Notes under the pieces: generated by a model
Seen by the model: the letters and a program-made list of their open reading frames with translations, nothing else
Told to the model about the DNA's origin: nothing
Databases searched by the model: none
Part shown: in pieces, positions 13,192-24,527 of the stretch
How positions within the stretch are numbered: the first letter of the stretch is position 1
How the letters are laid out: each line of letters starts with the position of its first letter
Made by a program: the position numbers and the translations under genes
Assembly: GCA_037954325.1 (NCBI GenBank)
Contig: JBBMNZ010000003.1
Location: 26,367,892-26,431,891 of the forward strand
DNA from: Fistularia commersonii
Lineage: Eukaryota > Chordata > Actinopteri > Syngnathiformes > Fistulariidae
DNA length: 64,000 nt
Reading direction: 5' to 3'

Positions 13192-14536
13192 ATGAATCAG
13201 CTTCACAACAGCTCCAACAGTACTTGGCAGTCGCAAGCGCGGCAAAGAGTCGAGATGGTGGCCACTCTTCTCATTTTCCTGGTGAGTCTCCGCCGCAGGG
13301 CTCGGGCCTCGAACTCCATGCATGTGAAAAACAAGCGTCCCAAGCACAGGTGACCTCAAGTGTCTGGATGTCTGTAGAGCGGCGCACGTTCAAACAAAGC
13401 AAAACACAAAAATAAACAAACAGTAATCAACGGAGGCCATCATGTCGGGCTAATCTGGCACCGTGCTAGCCGAACCCAACCGCTGCGTGTGTGTGTGTGT
13501 GTGAAGTCATCTCAGGGGCCTGGCTCCAGCTGGTTCCTGTGGGCAGAGCCTTCAGGGGGTCCCGCTGGCAAGAAGGTTGTGAAGGCCAGTGTGTGACTGA
13601 CAGGTGCGGCGGTTCTTCCAGGTGGGCACGACGCTGAACGGGCTGGTGATCTGGGCTCTGGTGCCCCATCGCTGCCGGCAGCGCAGAGACATGAGGGAGA
13701 TCGGGCGCGTCTCCGGCAGCTTCCGCATCTACGTGCTGAACTTGGCGGTGGCGGACCTGGTGCTGCTCCTGCGGACGCCGCTCATGATCGCCTTCCTCTC
13801 CCACGGCGGCTGGCCCTACAGCCTGACCATGTGCAGCTTCACCATGTCTCTGCGCGGCCTGGGGCTGTACGCCTCGGCCTTCCTGCTGTGCGCCATGGCC
13901 CTGGAGCGCTGCCTGTGTCTGCTGAAGCCCTTCTGGATCCGGCTGCACCGGCCCACCTGGGTGGTGCCGGTGACCTGCTGCGGCGTGTGGCTGCTAGCCA
14001 TGGCTCTGTCGGCCCCTTACCTCCTCAGCGCCGTGCTGGTGAAGTACCAAGGCAAGGTCCGCTGCCAGGAGAGCGGGGAGTACAAGATGTGGCTCTTCGT
14101 CACCGAGACGGCGGCCGGCTTCGTCCTCCCCCTGCTGCTGTTCGTGGGAAGCAACCTGGCCATTCTGCTCAACGTCCCGCAGGCCGCCCCGACCATCTCC
14201 GCGTCCTCCTCGCCCGTCCTGGCGCGCAGGGTGAAGACGGTGTACCGGGTGGTCTTGGTCACCATGCTCCTCTACTTCACCTGCTGGGTGCCGTACATGG
14301 CGTGCCGGTTCCTGCTGACCCTGGCCAAGGTCTGGGACGGCTGGGAAACAATCTACAAGAAGACCTACAACGCGGCGTACGTGTCTCTGTTCCTGGTGTA
14401 CCTCAAGAGCGCCCTCAACCCCGTGCTCTACGTCTTTGCCGCCCGAAACCTTAGCAACGCCGTCCGTCTCTCCCTGGTCTCCATGATCAAGCACCTCTTC
14501 AGCGACTCTGCCAATCTGCCCGAGGGGGGTTGCTGA
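13192..14536 (+). CDS. Class A (rhodopsin-family) GPCR, two exons
   Basis: Seven-helix G-protein-coupled receptor. Exon 1 (13192-13281) encodes 30 residues with two N-glycosylation sequons (NSSNST) and the first half of helix 1, and ends at a GTGAGT donor. Exon 2 (13622-14536) follows a TTCTTCCAG acceptor in phase 0, giving 334 aa. Visible hallmarks are the helix 1 asparagine (GTTLNGLVIW), LNLAVADLVLLL in helix 2, cysteines for the TM3-ECL2 disulfide (MCSF and VRCQES), CWVPY in helix 6 and NPVLYVF in helix 7. The DRY position reads ERC, which is unusual. The overall look is of the chemoattractant/leukotriene group, but I cannot name the receptor. Exon 1 depends on splicing inference. Confidence 0.85.
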
Positions 14537-14539
14537 GGA

Positions 14540-15630
14540 CCTGACAGGTACCAACCCGTACAATAATAAGTACTCAACATCACCTTCAGTGAATCTCAAA
14601 CACCGGGACAGTGAACATCTGAAGAACGTCTCGGAGAACAACTCGCCTGACTGTTTTAGACGCGCCGCTTAGCGCCCCCTGCTGGTAGTGGCACCTTCTG
14701 ATCCTTTTGAAGATCCCGGGGTTTTTGATCCTGGCTTCACAATCGCAGACCGGGGAATACCTCCATTACTTCGGGGCGCGGAGCAGAAGCAGGCCATCTT
14801 CGTCGTAGTTGGGAACTGGGACTTTGTGATTGCTGGTCCACGTCCAGCCTCGTGGACTGAATCAAAGTCTAAAAAGACAAAGCAGTTTCGGCGAGTGGGT
14901 ATCTCTGCGCCGAAGTCATCCAGGACTGGACCTCCTTCACGCTCCGGGTTTGAAAAGCACGTGTCGTTTGTGAAATGAGAAAATAAAGCAGGACGTGAAG
15001 AAACCATTGTGTGAGACCTCCATGTTTGTTCTGAATAAACAAACACTCACCAGTAACACCACCGCGTTCCAGCCGGACTCACGCCGGTTCCACTACGATA
15101 CAGAACCTTCACGGTGGAGGACATGAAGGCCATGACAGACCTGCGGCCGGTCTGCAGCTTCTAGTCACAGAGTACCTGGCCCTGGTTCTGAAGTGCCGGT
15201 TTTCCAGGTATTACAGGATGGAAATGCAAAAGGCACACGATTGAGTTGAGTCAGGATGGACATGAGGAGTGGAGAGGAACCACTAGAGGCTTACATGAAG
15301 CTGCTGTTTCTGGAGTGTGGGAGGAAGATGGAGAACCTGGAGAGAACCCAGGCAGAACATGGAGAACCTGGAAAGCCTCAAAAACAAACAAACACGGGTC
15401 ATGACGGCGGCTTTGGGACAAAAGAGTGGATTTTATTGATTCATAAGACAAACACGACACCGTGGATCCTTTTAGACGGGACCTGAGCCTCAGAAGAACA
15501 CGTGAACTTCAAACCGACCGGGTTCAGGGTTTAGTCCTCGGATTATTTTCCCGACTTTGCCCGCAGGACGTTTCTGCATGAACATCAGATGATGCGAGTC
15601 AAAATTGATCCTCCATCAAGGAGAGCGAGG
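14540..15630. other. Intergenic stretch with a CTCF-like site and dispersed repeat
   Basis: No coding exon seen. AGCGCCCCCTGCTGGTAG near 14670 matches the CTCF core motif on the minus strand. The region 15300-15380 carries a copy of the dispersed AGAACCCAGGCAGAACATGG sequence that expands into a minisatellite at 38938-39418. Confidence 0.5.
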
Positions 15631-15635
15631 AGGCC

Positions 15636-18446
15636 TCAGCCCAGCAGCCCGTCCAGGTGCTTGTTGGCCTCGGCGAGGAGAACCCGGGCGTCTCCGAGGA
15701 CCCCGGACTCGCGCAGAAGCCCCCCCAGCCTTCGGGCCGCCATGTCGGGGTCCGTGTCCGGCAGCGCCTCGCTCAACTGCTCCTGACGGGAGGAACATCA
15801 ACAGATCATCAGCGCTCAGAAAGGCAGACGTATAGAAGGACGGGGTTCCAGTGTCTTCTTCCAGAGATCAGACCCCTGCAGGCTGGACCTCCTGCTCCCC
15901 CTCACAGGAAGTGGACGTCCGGTGACGTCAGCGGCGGTCGGCGTGCTCACCTCCAGCGTGGGCCCAGGGCTCTGAGGCGGGACAGGAGGAAGGTTCAGCA
16001 CCGCCGCTTCTCCAATCTGTAGGATCTGCGCCGACGGAATCGAAAAGCGAGATTAGAGAGAGAAAGTCGATGAAACCCTCGGCAGCGATGAGCTCCGTGC
16101 AGCTTATCTACGCCAAACACATACTTCTCGCTGACATGTTCTCAGAATCAAAGTGAAAAAACTTAAAGCTAATCAGCAACAACCGCAAAACACGTCACCG
16201 ATGGTTTTGTGGTTGTCCTTCTTCAAAAAGGAGGCGTGTGTGTGTGTGTTGGCAGGAAAGCTAAGCCACATGCTGTGCAGCTCTTTTCTCAACCCCCGCT
16301 GCTAGCAACTAACGGCTAACAGCTTTCGGACGTACCTCTCTGGATTTCTCCTCCTCCTCCTCGATCTTCTCCCTCAGCACTCTGCAGGCGTTCTGCAGGG
16401 AGGTAGTCTGCTCCTCGGCCTCCTCCAGGGCTTCAACGACGGCCTTCTGGTCTTCCTGGAAGAACCGAGATGCGGAGGAAGAGGATCAGACACCCCTCCC
16501 CTCTCGTGGACTGATACAGGAGGCCTCTATCGCACAGGATCTGTGTGCTGAACACCCTCAGGAAGAGGAGAGCAGGATGCAGCAGATACTTTGAACACCA
16601 CAGTCCTTCTAGTCCAGGGGTCGGCAGCTCGCAGGCGACTCTCTGATCCCTCTGATGAGGCTCCCTGTTACGTTTAATTTGTTCATTTTTAAATGTCATT
16701 TTAAATTTGAAGATTGCGGCGGTCCTGTAACATCTAAGTAAAATGTGTTCAAACATTTTTTACGCTCCTAAAAAGCGACTGCACGTGCCAGTAAAAGGAC
16801 GACAGCACGGAGAGAGAGGACGGTATTTTTGGTTTGTCGTCGGTGGCTATTTTTTTCCCCCCATAAATACAAGAAGGACTCAAATACACATTGAGTATTT
16901 TGCTTCAAAATTACCTTCAACATAACATCTTTTTTTGGAGTTCAAAATGTTTTGTTGCATGCAGTTGTACACATATACAACACATATTTTGTTTCTACAT
17001 AGCATAAAGGCTTAAAGGTTTACAAGATTTGTAGGTTTCTAGTTCCAGAGCAGCCTTCAGCCTGCCGGACATTTCTTTCTTTCTTTGAGAACATACAGAG
17101 AACCCGGGCAGGAGGACATGGAAGAGAACTCAGACAAGAGAAGATGGAGGAGAACCTGCAGAGAGAATCAAGGCAGGAGAACACAGGAAGAACAAGGATG
17201 AACCCAAAGAGAGACCCGAAGGCAGGAGAACATGGAGAGAACCCGGGTAGAGTCAATGGTGATGTTGAACATGGTTAAAAGTCACGTTTCACTGAGGACG
17301 TCAGAACATTCCCAACATCTGAGTGCCAGGACGGTCCTGGGATGGACCTGGGCCTCACGCACCTGCAGAGCACTAAGCGTTTCCTTCCCTGCATCCAACT
17401 TCTTGGTCTCTTCATCCAGCAGATGAGGGGCAGAGCGGTTGACCTTCTGTTGTCCTCGCGCTGGAACCTTCAGCTCCAAGCAATGTTTGAGGAACCTAGA
17501 CAGAGTCAGAGAATATCAGGAGGACCCACCGGCGAGATCTTCATCCAGACCTCCTGCCCGGCAGCTCCAACCTCCTGCTACCCAGATCTTCTCCATCCCT
17601 CCTCTGTCCATGTCCAAACCATCTCAGTGTGACTTTATCTTCAAAACATCTAACATGCGCAGCCCCTCTGATGGTCTCATTCCTGATCCTCTCCAACCTC
17701 CTCCCTGCCTCCTGTCTTCTCAGCGTCTCCAAACCAGACCGAGATACTTCAAACTTTTAGGATTTTACATTCTGATAGAGAAGCTCCTGCTCACCTGTGC
17801 TTCAGCCTGTTCAGATGTTCCTGGCTCTTGTTCTTCTCCAGCCGGCCCAAAGCCAGCGTGGCTCTGTCAACAGAAGAGTGTGCCGTCACACCGAGATCTC
17901 CCGATCAAGGTTCGGGTTCACCAGGAACCATCTGGTAGAAGGTAGAACTCACAGGATGGACAAATCCATGATGTTCTCCACAAGAGCGATGGAGGCCCTG
18001 GATACGGGCTTCAGGTTCTCACGTCCTTTGGCTGGCAGAGAAGAACCACAAGCAAAAACACAGAGACGTTTAGAATGAAATTATTGTGTTTTATCTGCGA
18101 TTAAAATAAAAAAAAATCACCCGACGCTCTCCAGCTTGGTTCCCCCCCGAGCAGAACCCGCTAGCTCGGCGTTCTCACCTAACCTCCTCCGTGACGGCGC
18201 CGGGCTGCCGCTCTCCTCCCGGTCACCGGCGCCGGGTCGTCGCGGGACCTGGGCCGAAGCGAAGCGGTTAGTTACCGGTTCACCTGGTTGACGACAGACC
18301 GATCGGGCGTTACCGGTTTCCGGTGAGGACACGGAGGTACCTGGTGCTCGTTCAGCGGACGTCCCCGGGGCTTACCCGGCTGCTTCTTCCGGCCCGGGTT
18401 CGCTGCTCCGGTCGCGGCTCCCCTCGAACCCCGGGCGGGCTTCATT
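15636..18446 (-). CDS. cenpq: Centromere protein Q (CCAN subunit)
   Basis: Subunit of the CENP-O/P/Q/U/R group of the constitutive centromere-associated network. Supported exons are 18376-18446 (start MKPARGSRG, basic N-terminus), 17953-18031 (NLKPVSRASIALVENIMDLS), 17795-17863 (coiled coil), 17363-17495 (LELKVPARGQQK), about 16337-16455 (REKIEEEEEKSRE), about 15952-16021 (ILQIGEAAVLNLPPVPP) and 15636-15786 (ending LAEANKHLDGLLG). The order and spacing follow human CENP-Q (LKVPPKKMEDL, EVEEEEERVK, a leucine-rich end with EAYKKLDAS). At least one N-terminal exon between 18032 and 18375 is unresolved because candidate splice sites there do not give a clean phase. Part of a dead LINE lies in the intron near 17500-17760. 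Confidence 0.8.
16616..16960. mobile_element. Possible hAT-family MITE in a cenpq intron
   Basis: The sequence CCAGGGGTCGGCAGCTCGC at 16616 resembles the terminal repeat of Charlie-like hAT MITEs common in vertebrates, and AT-rich filler follows. I could not find a matching 3' terminal repeat or target duplication, so the end is approximate. Confidence 0.35.
17480..17760 (-). mobile_element. RTE-type LINE 3' remnant
   Basis: The minus-strand frame reads RIRNETIRGAAHVRCF and then LRWFGHGQRRDGE, the signature end of RTE-type LINE proteins found in fish. It overlaps a cenpq intron. The DNA is recognisably similar to 1-180 and 30790-30960, so three truncated copies sit in this window. Confidence 0.7.
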
Positions 18447-19540
18447 GGTCGGACCGGCGGGCTCAGCTAAGCTAAGTAGGCTAATCAAAGCTACTTAAGC
18501 TAACTGAAGGGGCTGTTCGACGGTAAACACTGCCGAATGGTCGTTATCAAACGAAAAGTTTAATTAATAACGACTTTAAACTGGACCCAACCGTCTTAGC
18601 CTCCCGGGTCGGAGATACCTCACCGGGCCGCGGGTGACACACCGGGCCGAACTTAAATCCCCGGACCGGGACTTCGCGAACCGAATTTCCCGCTGTTTAC
18701 AAACCGTACGGCGATGACTTAATGCGCATGCGCACTAGTTCCTGCTCCCTGAGTTTGTCTTGTCAGGCACTTTGGGCTCAAACTCGCCCAAACCGCAGCT
18801 CAGGCACGTCAAAGATGAAGTTCCAACGCTATGCTGGACAAAGTTTTCTGAATCTCACCTGAAATGCTGAATGAAGGAAAGCTCCAACCACCAAATAAAG
18901 TAAGTGGGGTCTTTGCCTCCTTTAGAAAGTATCAAAAACTCACCAATCTATGACCCCAAACCCGAGGTGAACAGTCAATACGGTTGTGTGAAATGTTTAC
19001 ACCTTTCCACTATTCTAAAGAGTAACATCCATTTTTTGGGATTCATACAGCTGGGACCCTCTGAGGGCTTCAGCCAAAACACTGGTCCAGGTTTCCTGGG
19101 ATTTTTACTCTCCGAGTCAGAGCAGCTCAGCCCGTCGGTCCGGAACCGAGGTCACGTCAACGGTTAGTCAGGTTGTAGTTAACAGTTATAAAAGCACTGA
19201 TGGTCTGTCCTGTACAAAAAGGGAGATCTTTTATTGAAACCCAGTGATGGAGAACCAAGAAGCGTACATGGTCTTCTTCCTCCACCTCCTCGAAGCAGCT
19301 TCAGCAGGGGGATTTTGTCAAACCTTGATTGCAAACAGGAAACGCCTGATAAACATATCCAGACATGAAATGAAAAACAACACAGCCGGGGCTTCGTCGC
19401 ATCTTCTGCGAATTCCGGGTGTCACGATCTGGAGCTGCAAAGCCCGGCAGATGAATGCAAAACAAGGCAGAAGACTTCAAAATGTCCAGACGATTGAGTC
19501 ACAGTTTCTCTGGATTAGAAGGTGTTCCTTCCTCGATCAT
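18447..19540. other. cenpq promoter region and gap before mrpl16
   Basis: The GC-rich, CpG-dense stretch 18350-18700 around the cenpq start is a likely promoter. From 18750 to 19540 I see no coding exon; its distal part is presumably the mrpl16 3' UTR. Confidence 0.4.
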
Positions 19541-19550
19541 CTCAGGTCCC

Positions 19551-21419
19551 TCACACCCTCCCCGGGAGGTGGAACTTTCCGATGAAGCACCCGTTGCCGC
19601 GCAGGTCGCGGGGGCTGAGCACCTTCCTGATGCCCAGCATGTTGCCCCGTGCAATCTGCTTGAAGGTCCAAGGATTCTGGTTGTTCCGCTCCATGTCGGC
19701 CTGCTCCGTCTTCAGGGCGGCCAGGCTCTCTTTGCTCATCACCTGCAGGGGTACGGGGCGCCACGGAGAAGAAGGATTTTACAGCATTTTCTACAATATT
19801 ACCAGCAGTTTGTTACTCGAAATCCATTCCCATGCGGTCTCTTTGGGGTGATGGTTAAATACATAAATTACAAATGTTTCTTTCCAATAACAGTGAGTGG
19901 ATCTTTATACAAACACACGGGAAGTAAATACTCTTTGAGTTTCCCACCTTGGCAGGGAACGGCAGCTTCTTCGCAACTTCAGTCAAGATGCGCTCCACCT
20001 CCCCGAGCTCCACTTTTCCTCCCACCTCCACGATGAAGCGGCCGTAGCGGACGGGCGTCACGTAGTGGTCGATGGCTCCCTTGCCGCCTCCCATGCGCTG
20101 GCCCAGGCCTTTGCGCGTGATGGGCTTGTACGGGCCGCTGATCCGCCAGCGGGCAAACGTGGTGCGGGGATCCATCTTGCGGTTGATGGTCAGACGCATC
20201 ATCTCTATGTGGCCCCAGTGGATGTAGCCTCCACCCATGGCCTGAGCGTCGCAGAGAGACGAGGAGGAGGCCAGATCTTTGTGATGCGCGTCAATATTGT
20301 GAAAGTGCGTGTCTGTGGATCTGTTCGCTCACCACGATAGCATACTGTCCCGTCGTGAAGTCGTTGGCCGCCTTGGCCGGGCCCTGGATGTCCCACAGCC
20401 TCTTCGTCTCTTTCTTGGCCTTTTTGAGGTTGGGCACCTTGTTTAAGAACTTCAGTTTGGGCTTTTCCGGCAGGACCACATCTGCAGAGACAAAGACGGG
20501 GTGAAGAACAGACAGATAGCGTCGCTCAGACAAACAAGGCGGTGCTTTGGCTGTGATTCATATCAGGGACATTTGTGTGAATATCAGACGACAATCACGC
20601 TGGTGAAGACCTCTTTTTCCTTGAACCTGTTCTATCAACAGTACATAATCGAAAAGATATATTTTACACGGCGGGAGTGTCTGGCGTAGTATTTTCATCC
20701 ACGAGCAGTTACAGGGATGTCTGAGTCCCCCAAAGGCCTGGCGGACATTTCCGCTTCAACTCAGCACATCGGCTCAAGTCACACCAGACGTTCGACGGGA
20801 ATCCTTACCGCTGTAGTCCGGAGGGATCTCAAAGGTTTTCAGGCCGGCGGTCAGGACCTTGGCGTGGAGGTGCAGAGGTCCTGAGGAGCAAACAGCAGTG
20901 GGCATCAGGAGTGAGAGAAAGCAGCTTGATCCTTCACCCTCACCGGGGCCACACAGGCCGGCTCAAACATGCACAGTTTATATACATTTATGTACAGAGG
21001 CAAATCAATCAGTGGATCCAGGCCAGGGGGTTTTATTGTACACTGGTCGAGTCTTCAATAAGTTTATCTGATTTTGAATCCAGTTCATAATCGAGTCTCA
21101 AAATGTCAACATTAACGTAGTGTCTGTTTTGCATTCCAGTATTTAGTGCGGGTACCACTTATGTGTTAGCTATACATAACTAGCACTATTTCTAATGTCT
21201 TTACTATTTCATCTACATTCTACAACGAAAAGTAACTCACTCATTCGTTTGCAAAACAACTTTAATCACTGTCAAGCTGGACGGGAACCGACGGAGCGGC
21301 GCGCTAGCTGACGTTAGGCTAGCGTTAGTATGGTGTTAGCATGATGTTAGCCCAGCCCTACCTTGCGGGTGACAGACGCCGGTCAGACGGCCGAAAGCCG
21401 CCCTAAAGGCGGACAGCAT
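19551..21419 (-). CDS. mrpl16: Mitochondrial large-subunit ribosomal protein uL16m
   Basis: Component of the mitochondrial 39S ribosomal subunit, located near the tRNA path. Five exons with consistent splice phases are 21362-21419, 20809-20880, 20333-20481, 19948-20241 and 19551-19742, totalling 765 bp (254 aa; human 251). The start MLSAFRAAFGRLTG is a plausible mitochondrial targeting peptide. Diagnostic L16 segments are PEKPKLKFLNKVPN, GGGYIHWGHIEMMRLTINR, KPITRKGLGQRMGGGKGAID and ERNNQNPWTFKQIA, ending in FHLPGRV. Upstream at 21555-21585 the GC-rich sequence includes CACTTCCGG, an ETS-type site typical of nuclear genes for mitochondrial proteins. No breaks were seen. Confidence 0.96.
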
Positions 21420-22453
21420 GGCGAGACAACCCGGGGGAAGACGCTACGAACAAAATGTCATGGCGTCAGAGCTTTTTATTTATGTGTGAGAGGGACTGCT
21501 ACGGACACACGTCTCTGTGACCCAAGGTCGCCGCCGTACATGCGGATGTGATTTCCGGCAAGGAGTGACACTTCCGGCCTGGATTTCAAAATAAAAGTCG
21601 ATCAAATTGTGGGCATAAAAAAAAAAGACTAAATAGTTAAACAGACAAACGTTTTGGCACCGTCGTTATTAATGCTGAGCGAGAAACTGTATTTTTATAA
21701 TAAAAAATATTTTTGTATAAAGCTTTTCTGAGCTCTTTCCTTTAATTGTGTAAAATGTTCTATCATCAAAATCTATTGAATGAACTTTTTATGCTCAATG
21801 ATAAACATCAAACGTATTGAATCCATCATCCCATTACATATATTTAGACCAAATATGGAAGAGGAGGAGGAGCGTCGAGGCCGAGGAAGAGTCAGAGGTG
21901 CATCCTCGCTTCATCCACACCGTCGACGTTTTCCAAAAAGAAGGTGAAAAGATATTGTTGTGATGTGTTCCTCCTGACAAAGCAGGTGGAGTACAGAATC
22001 AACGCCCCGGGGTGCAGAGAGGGGCAGGCAGGGGTCCCCCGCCACCCGCTGACGCCCCCTTCCACCGTCAAGAGAAGGATGGACCTGGATGCTGTGGCTG
22101 AAGAGTCCTGGATCTGCAGGGTTCAGAAGGTGTGAATCTCACCGACGTGGAGATCTCCGGTCTGGTTCTCGGACAGACACGTTTGGTGTTTACTCCTGCT
22201 CCCTTGAGCCAGCGACCTCTCGCTTTCCAAGAATTTTGGACGCGTCTTCTGGAGTTTGAACACTCTCACGATGGTTTCCAGCCTGTCACCGGCACGGCAC
22301 CAGGAGGCGCCGGACCTGAGGGGGAACCGGGCATGAACACACACACACACAAGCAGACATGGACTCCTAAACACACCAGTCTGATGTTTCAAATCTGTTT
22401 TAACTTAGTCATTTGTCTCTGACAGGATTCAGTGGATTGTTCAGAAATTAAGT

Positions 22454-22484
<31 letters not shown>

Positions 22485-23380
22485 CTGCATTCATTTATAC
22501 CGAGAGCAGTTTTCCATAAAAAATAAATATTTTTATTGCAACTACACACAACCAGCACAGCACACGGCCTCAATGAACTGGTGTCTCCCTGCTGACCAAA
22601 CACCGTTTTCCACGGGAAATATCACAATGGTGCGAAAAAAAAGAAGAAAATTCAAGAACTTAAATTAATTAGAAAACTAAAGATGACAAAGATTAATTAA
22701 GATGTTTTCACCGCGTTTGTCACTTACTGGGAGTAAGCGGCAGAGCGGGTCTTACACAAACATCATTCCTGTTTAAACACGGAAGGGCAGCCAAAGGTCC
22801 AGATGCAGCTCTGCTCCGCTTCGCCTTCGACAGTAAAACCAACACATTCAAACGTCCCGATCGATCAATACTCCAGAGAGCCTCCGAGGAGCAGGGTGAC
22901 GGGGGTTCAGGGCCAACCAGATGCAAATAAAGCACTCAGAGACCGAAGCTGCTTCCCACTCCAAATCCACCTCCATCCTTTCTGCCGGCGGTTCGGCCTC
23001 CCGGACGACAGCTCCCGGGCTTCAGCGTGACTGTCAGTCATACGTCTAATTGTTCAAATCTAGATTCCTAAGACAGTTGGAAAGGTTCTGTTCCCGGTTC
23101 TGACTCTTTAATGCTGCTTTTAGATCGAGTTCTGCTTTCTAGGTGACCCTTTGTTTTTTGACCGAGCAATTTCTGCATTTTCCAGGGACTTTTCAATCAA
23201 TAGAATAAATGATGGAAGCACCAACTGCCCCTGATGCTGACAAGGTCCGTATCGCGGTGTGCCGTTACCACTGGACGAACCTCACTCAGGACAAAACACA
23301 GTCCGGTCCTGTTTGGATTTTCCCGTCTGAGCAGCTCCCGAAAATGCTGAATCTGCTCATTGTCTCCGGTGATCTCTCAC
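21420..23380. other. Intergenic stretch and txnl4b 3' UTR
   Basis: No gene I can support. A Glu/Arg-rich frame at 21855-21940 ends at a GT but joins nothing convincing. A (TG)n run lies at 22451-22478. AT-rich sequence at 22515-22545 contains TTTTTATT, a possible minus-strand polyadenylation signal for txnl4b. Confidence 0.4.
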
Positions 23381-23386
23381 GTCGCT

Positions 23387-24073
23387 CTAGATTCCATGGT
23401 AGAGGAGGTCGTATTTGGGGATGTTCTGAGGGTCAATGGGACTCTGGACGATCATCTTGCCCCGCATGGCTCCCCTGTAGATGACCTCGACCAGATCCAT
23501 GAAATCCTGCTTGGTTTTGAAGCTACCGACAAACTTGGTGTGGTCCGGAGAGCTGGAGATGTAGACACAACACAATACAGGCGTCTTATCTGTCAGCTAC
23601 AAGGACAAATCGAGGATATCTGACGATGTTCAAGAGGAGAAAACTTGCAGCAAAATGATCTACAAACCCGTCTCACCCATAGTCCACTTTCATATGCTGG
23701 CCGTTGAAGAAGAACACAGTGGAAGGGATGTAGCTGATGTCAAAGTATCTGGTGTAAATGGGAGCTTTGTCCACGTCCACGATGTAGATGGAGGCCATGT
23801 TACTCAGGTCGTGGGCCGTTTTGGAAAGCTGGGAGGGGGGACAGGAGTTTAGACCAGGCGGGGAGACACCTGGAGGTAGTTTAGCTAATGCTAAAGTGAA
23901 GCTAATGCTAAAGTGAAGCTAATGCTAAAATTGGATCTTACGATTTCATCGAGGTGGAGACAAACCGAGTCCTCGTCTCTTCCAAACCGCAACACCACCA
24001 CTTTTTCGGCGACGCCCTTGATGACTTCATCGATGTCCTTTTTGGATAACAATTTGGGCAAAAACAAACTCAT
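23387..24073 (-). CDS. txnl4b: Thioredoxin-like protein 4B (Dim1-like splicing factor)
   Basis: Relative of the U5 snRNP protein Dim1/TXNL4A, implicated in pre-mRNA splicing and cell-cycle progression. Exons 23942-24073, 23677-23828 and 23387-23552 join in phase to 450 bp, giving 149 aa, exactly the human length. The start MSLFLPKLLSKKDIDEVI and the blocks VLRFGRDEDSVC, FDISYIPSTVFFFNGQHMK and KTKQDFMDLVEVIYRGAMRG are near-identical to vertebrate TXNL4B. The fold is thioredoxin-like, but no CxxC redox motif is present, as in the family. It is divergently arranged with trmt10c, 454 bp away. Confidence 0.97.
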
Positions 24074-24527
24074 TTCGAAGAGCTTGCGCTGTTTACCCGG
24101 AAGAGGAAGCGGTCGAGGGGGTTCCAGTGTGCGGCACCAAAAAGGCTCCGACTGGAAACGACACGCCGCGATCGTCAACCAAATCAGAGCAACATTAAAA
24201 AGAAGAAATGAAATTAAAATCACAAATTATGGACTTAAGAGGCTATCATTAATTTCTTAACAAAATATAGCTGCCTGCGATTTAATTTCTAAAATTTAGA
24301 GTAAAGCACGGAACTGACGCGTGAAGCTCAGTTTCCTCACGACTCATTAAGGTGACGCACCGCGTCTCGACCTGACCTTCCGCTCACGGCTGTCAAGCGT
24401 GGATTCTTAGAGGAGCTCCGATCACCACCGGGGCTGTCCGTGGACTGTTCACCGTCTGTTGTCGTGACAACTTAGAGGTGCCGACACGTTTGTTTTCCTG
24501 CGCAAAGAGACGCCGCCTCATGTTGAC
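24074..24527. promoter_or_regulatory. Putative bidirectional promoter txnl4b / trmt10c
   Basis: The two start codons face away from each other across 454 bp with no other gene between. Divergent housekeeping pairs at this spacing commonly share a promoter. This is inferred from layout; no core element was identified. Confidence 0.45.

Noticed and set aside
13994..14641. 215-codon minus-strand frame across the GPCR
   Set aside because: Complement of the receptor coding exon.
21855..22135. Glu/Arg-rich exon starting MEEEEERRGRGR with a second possible exon
   Set aside because: No family recognised, the join is speculative, and the sequence is low-complexity.
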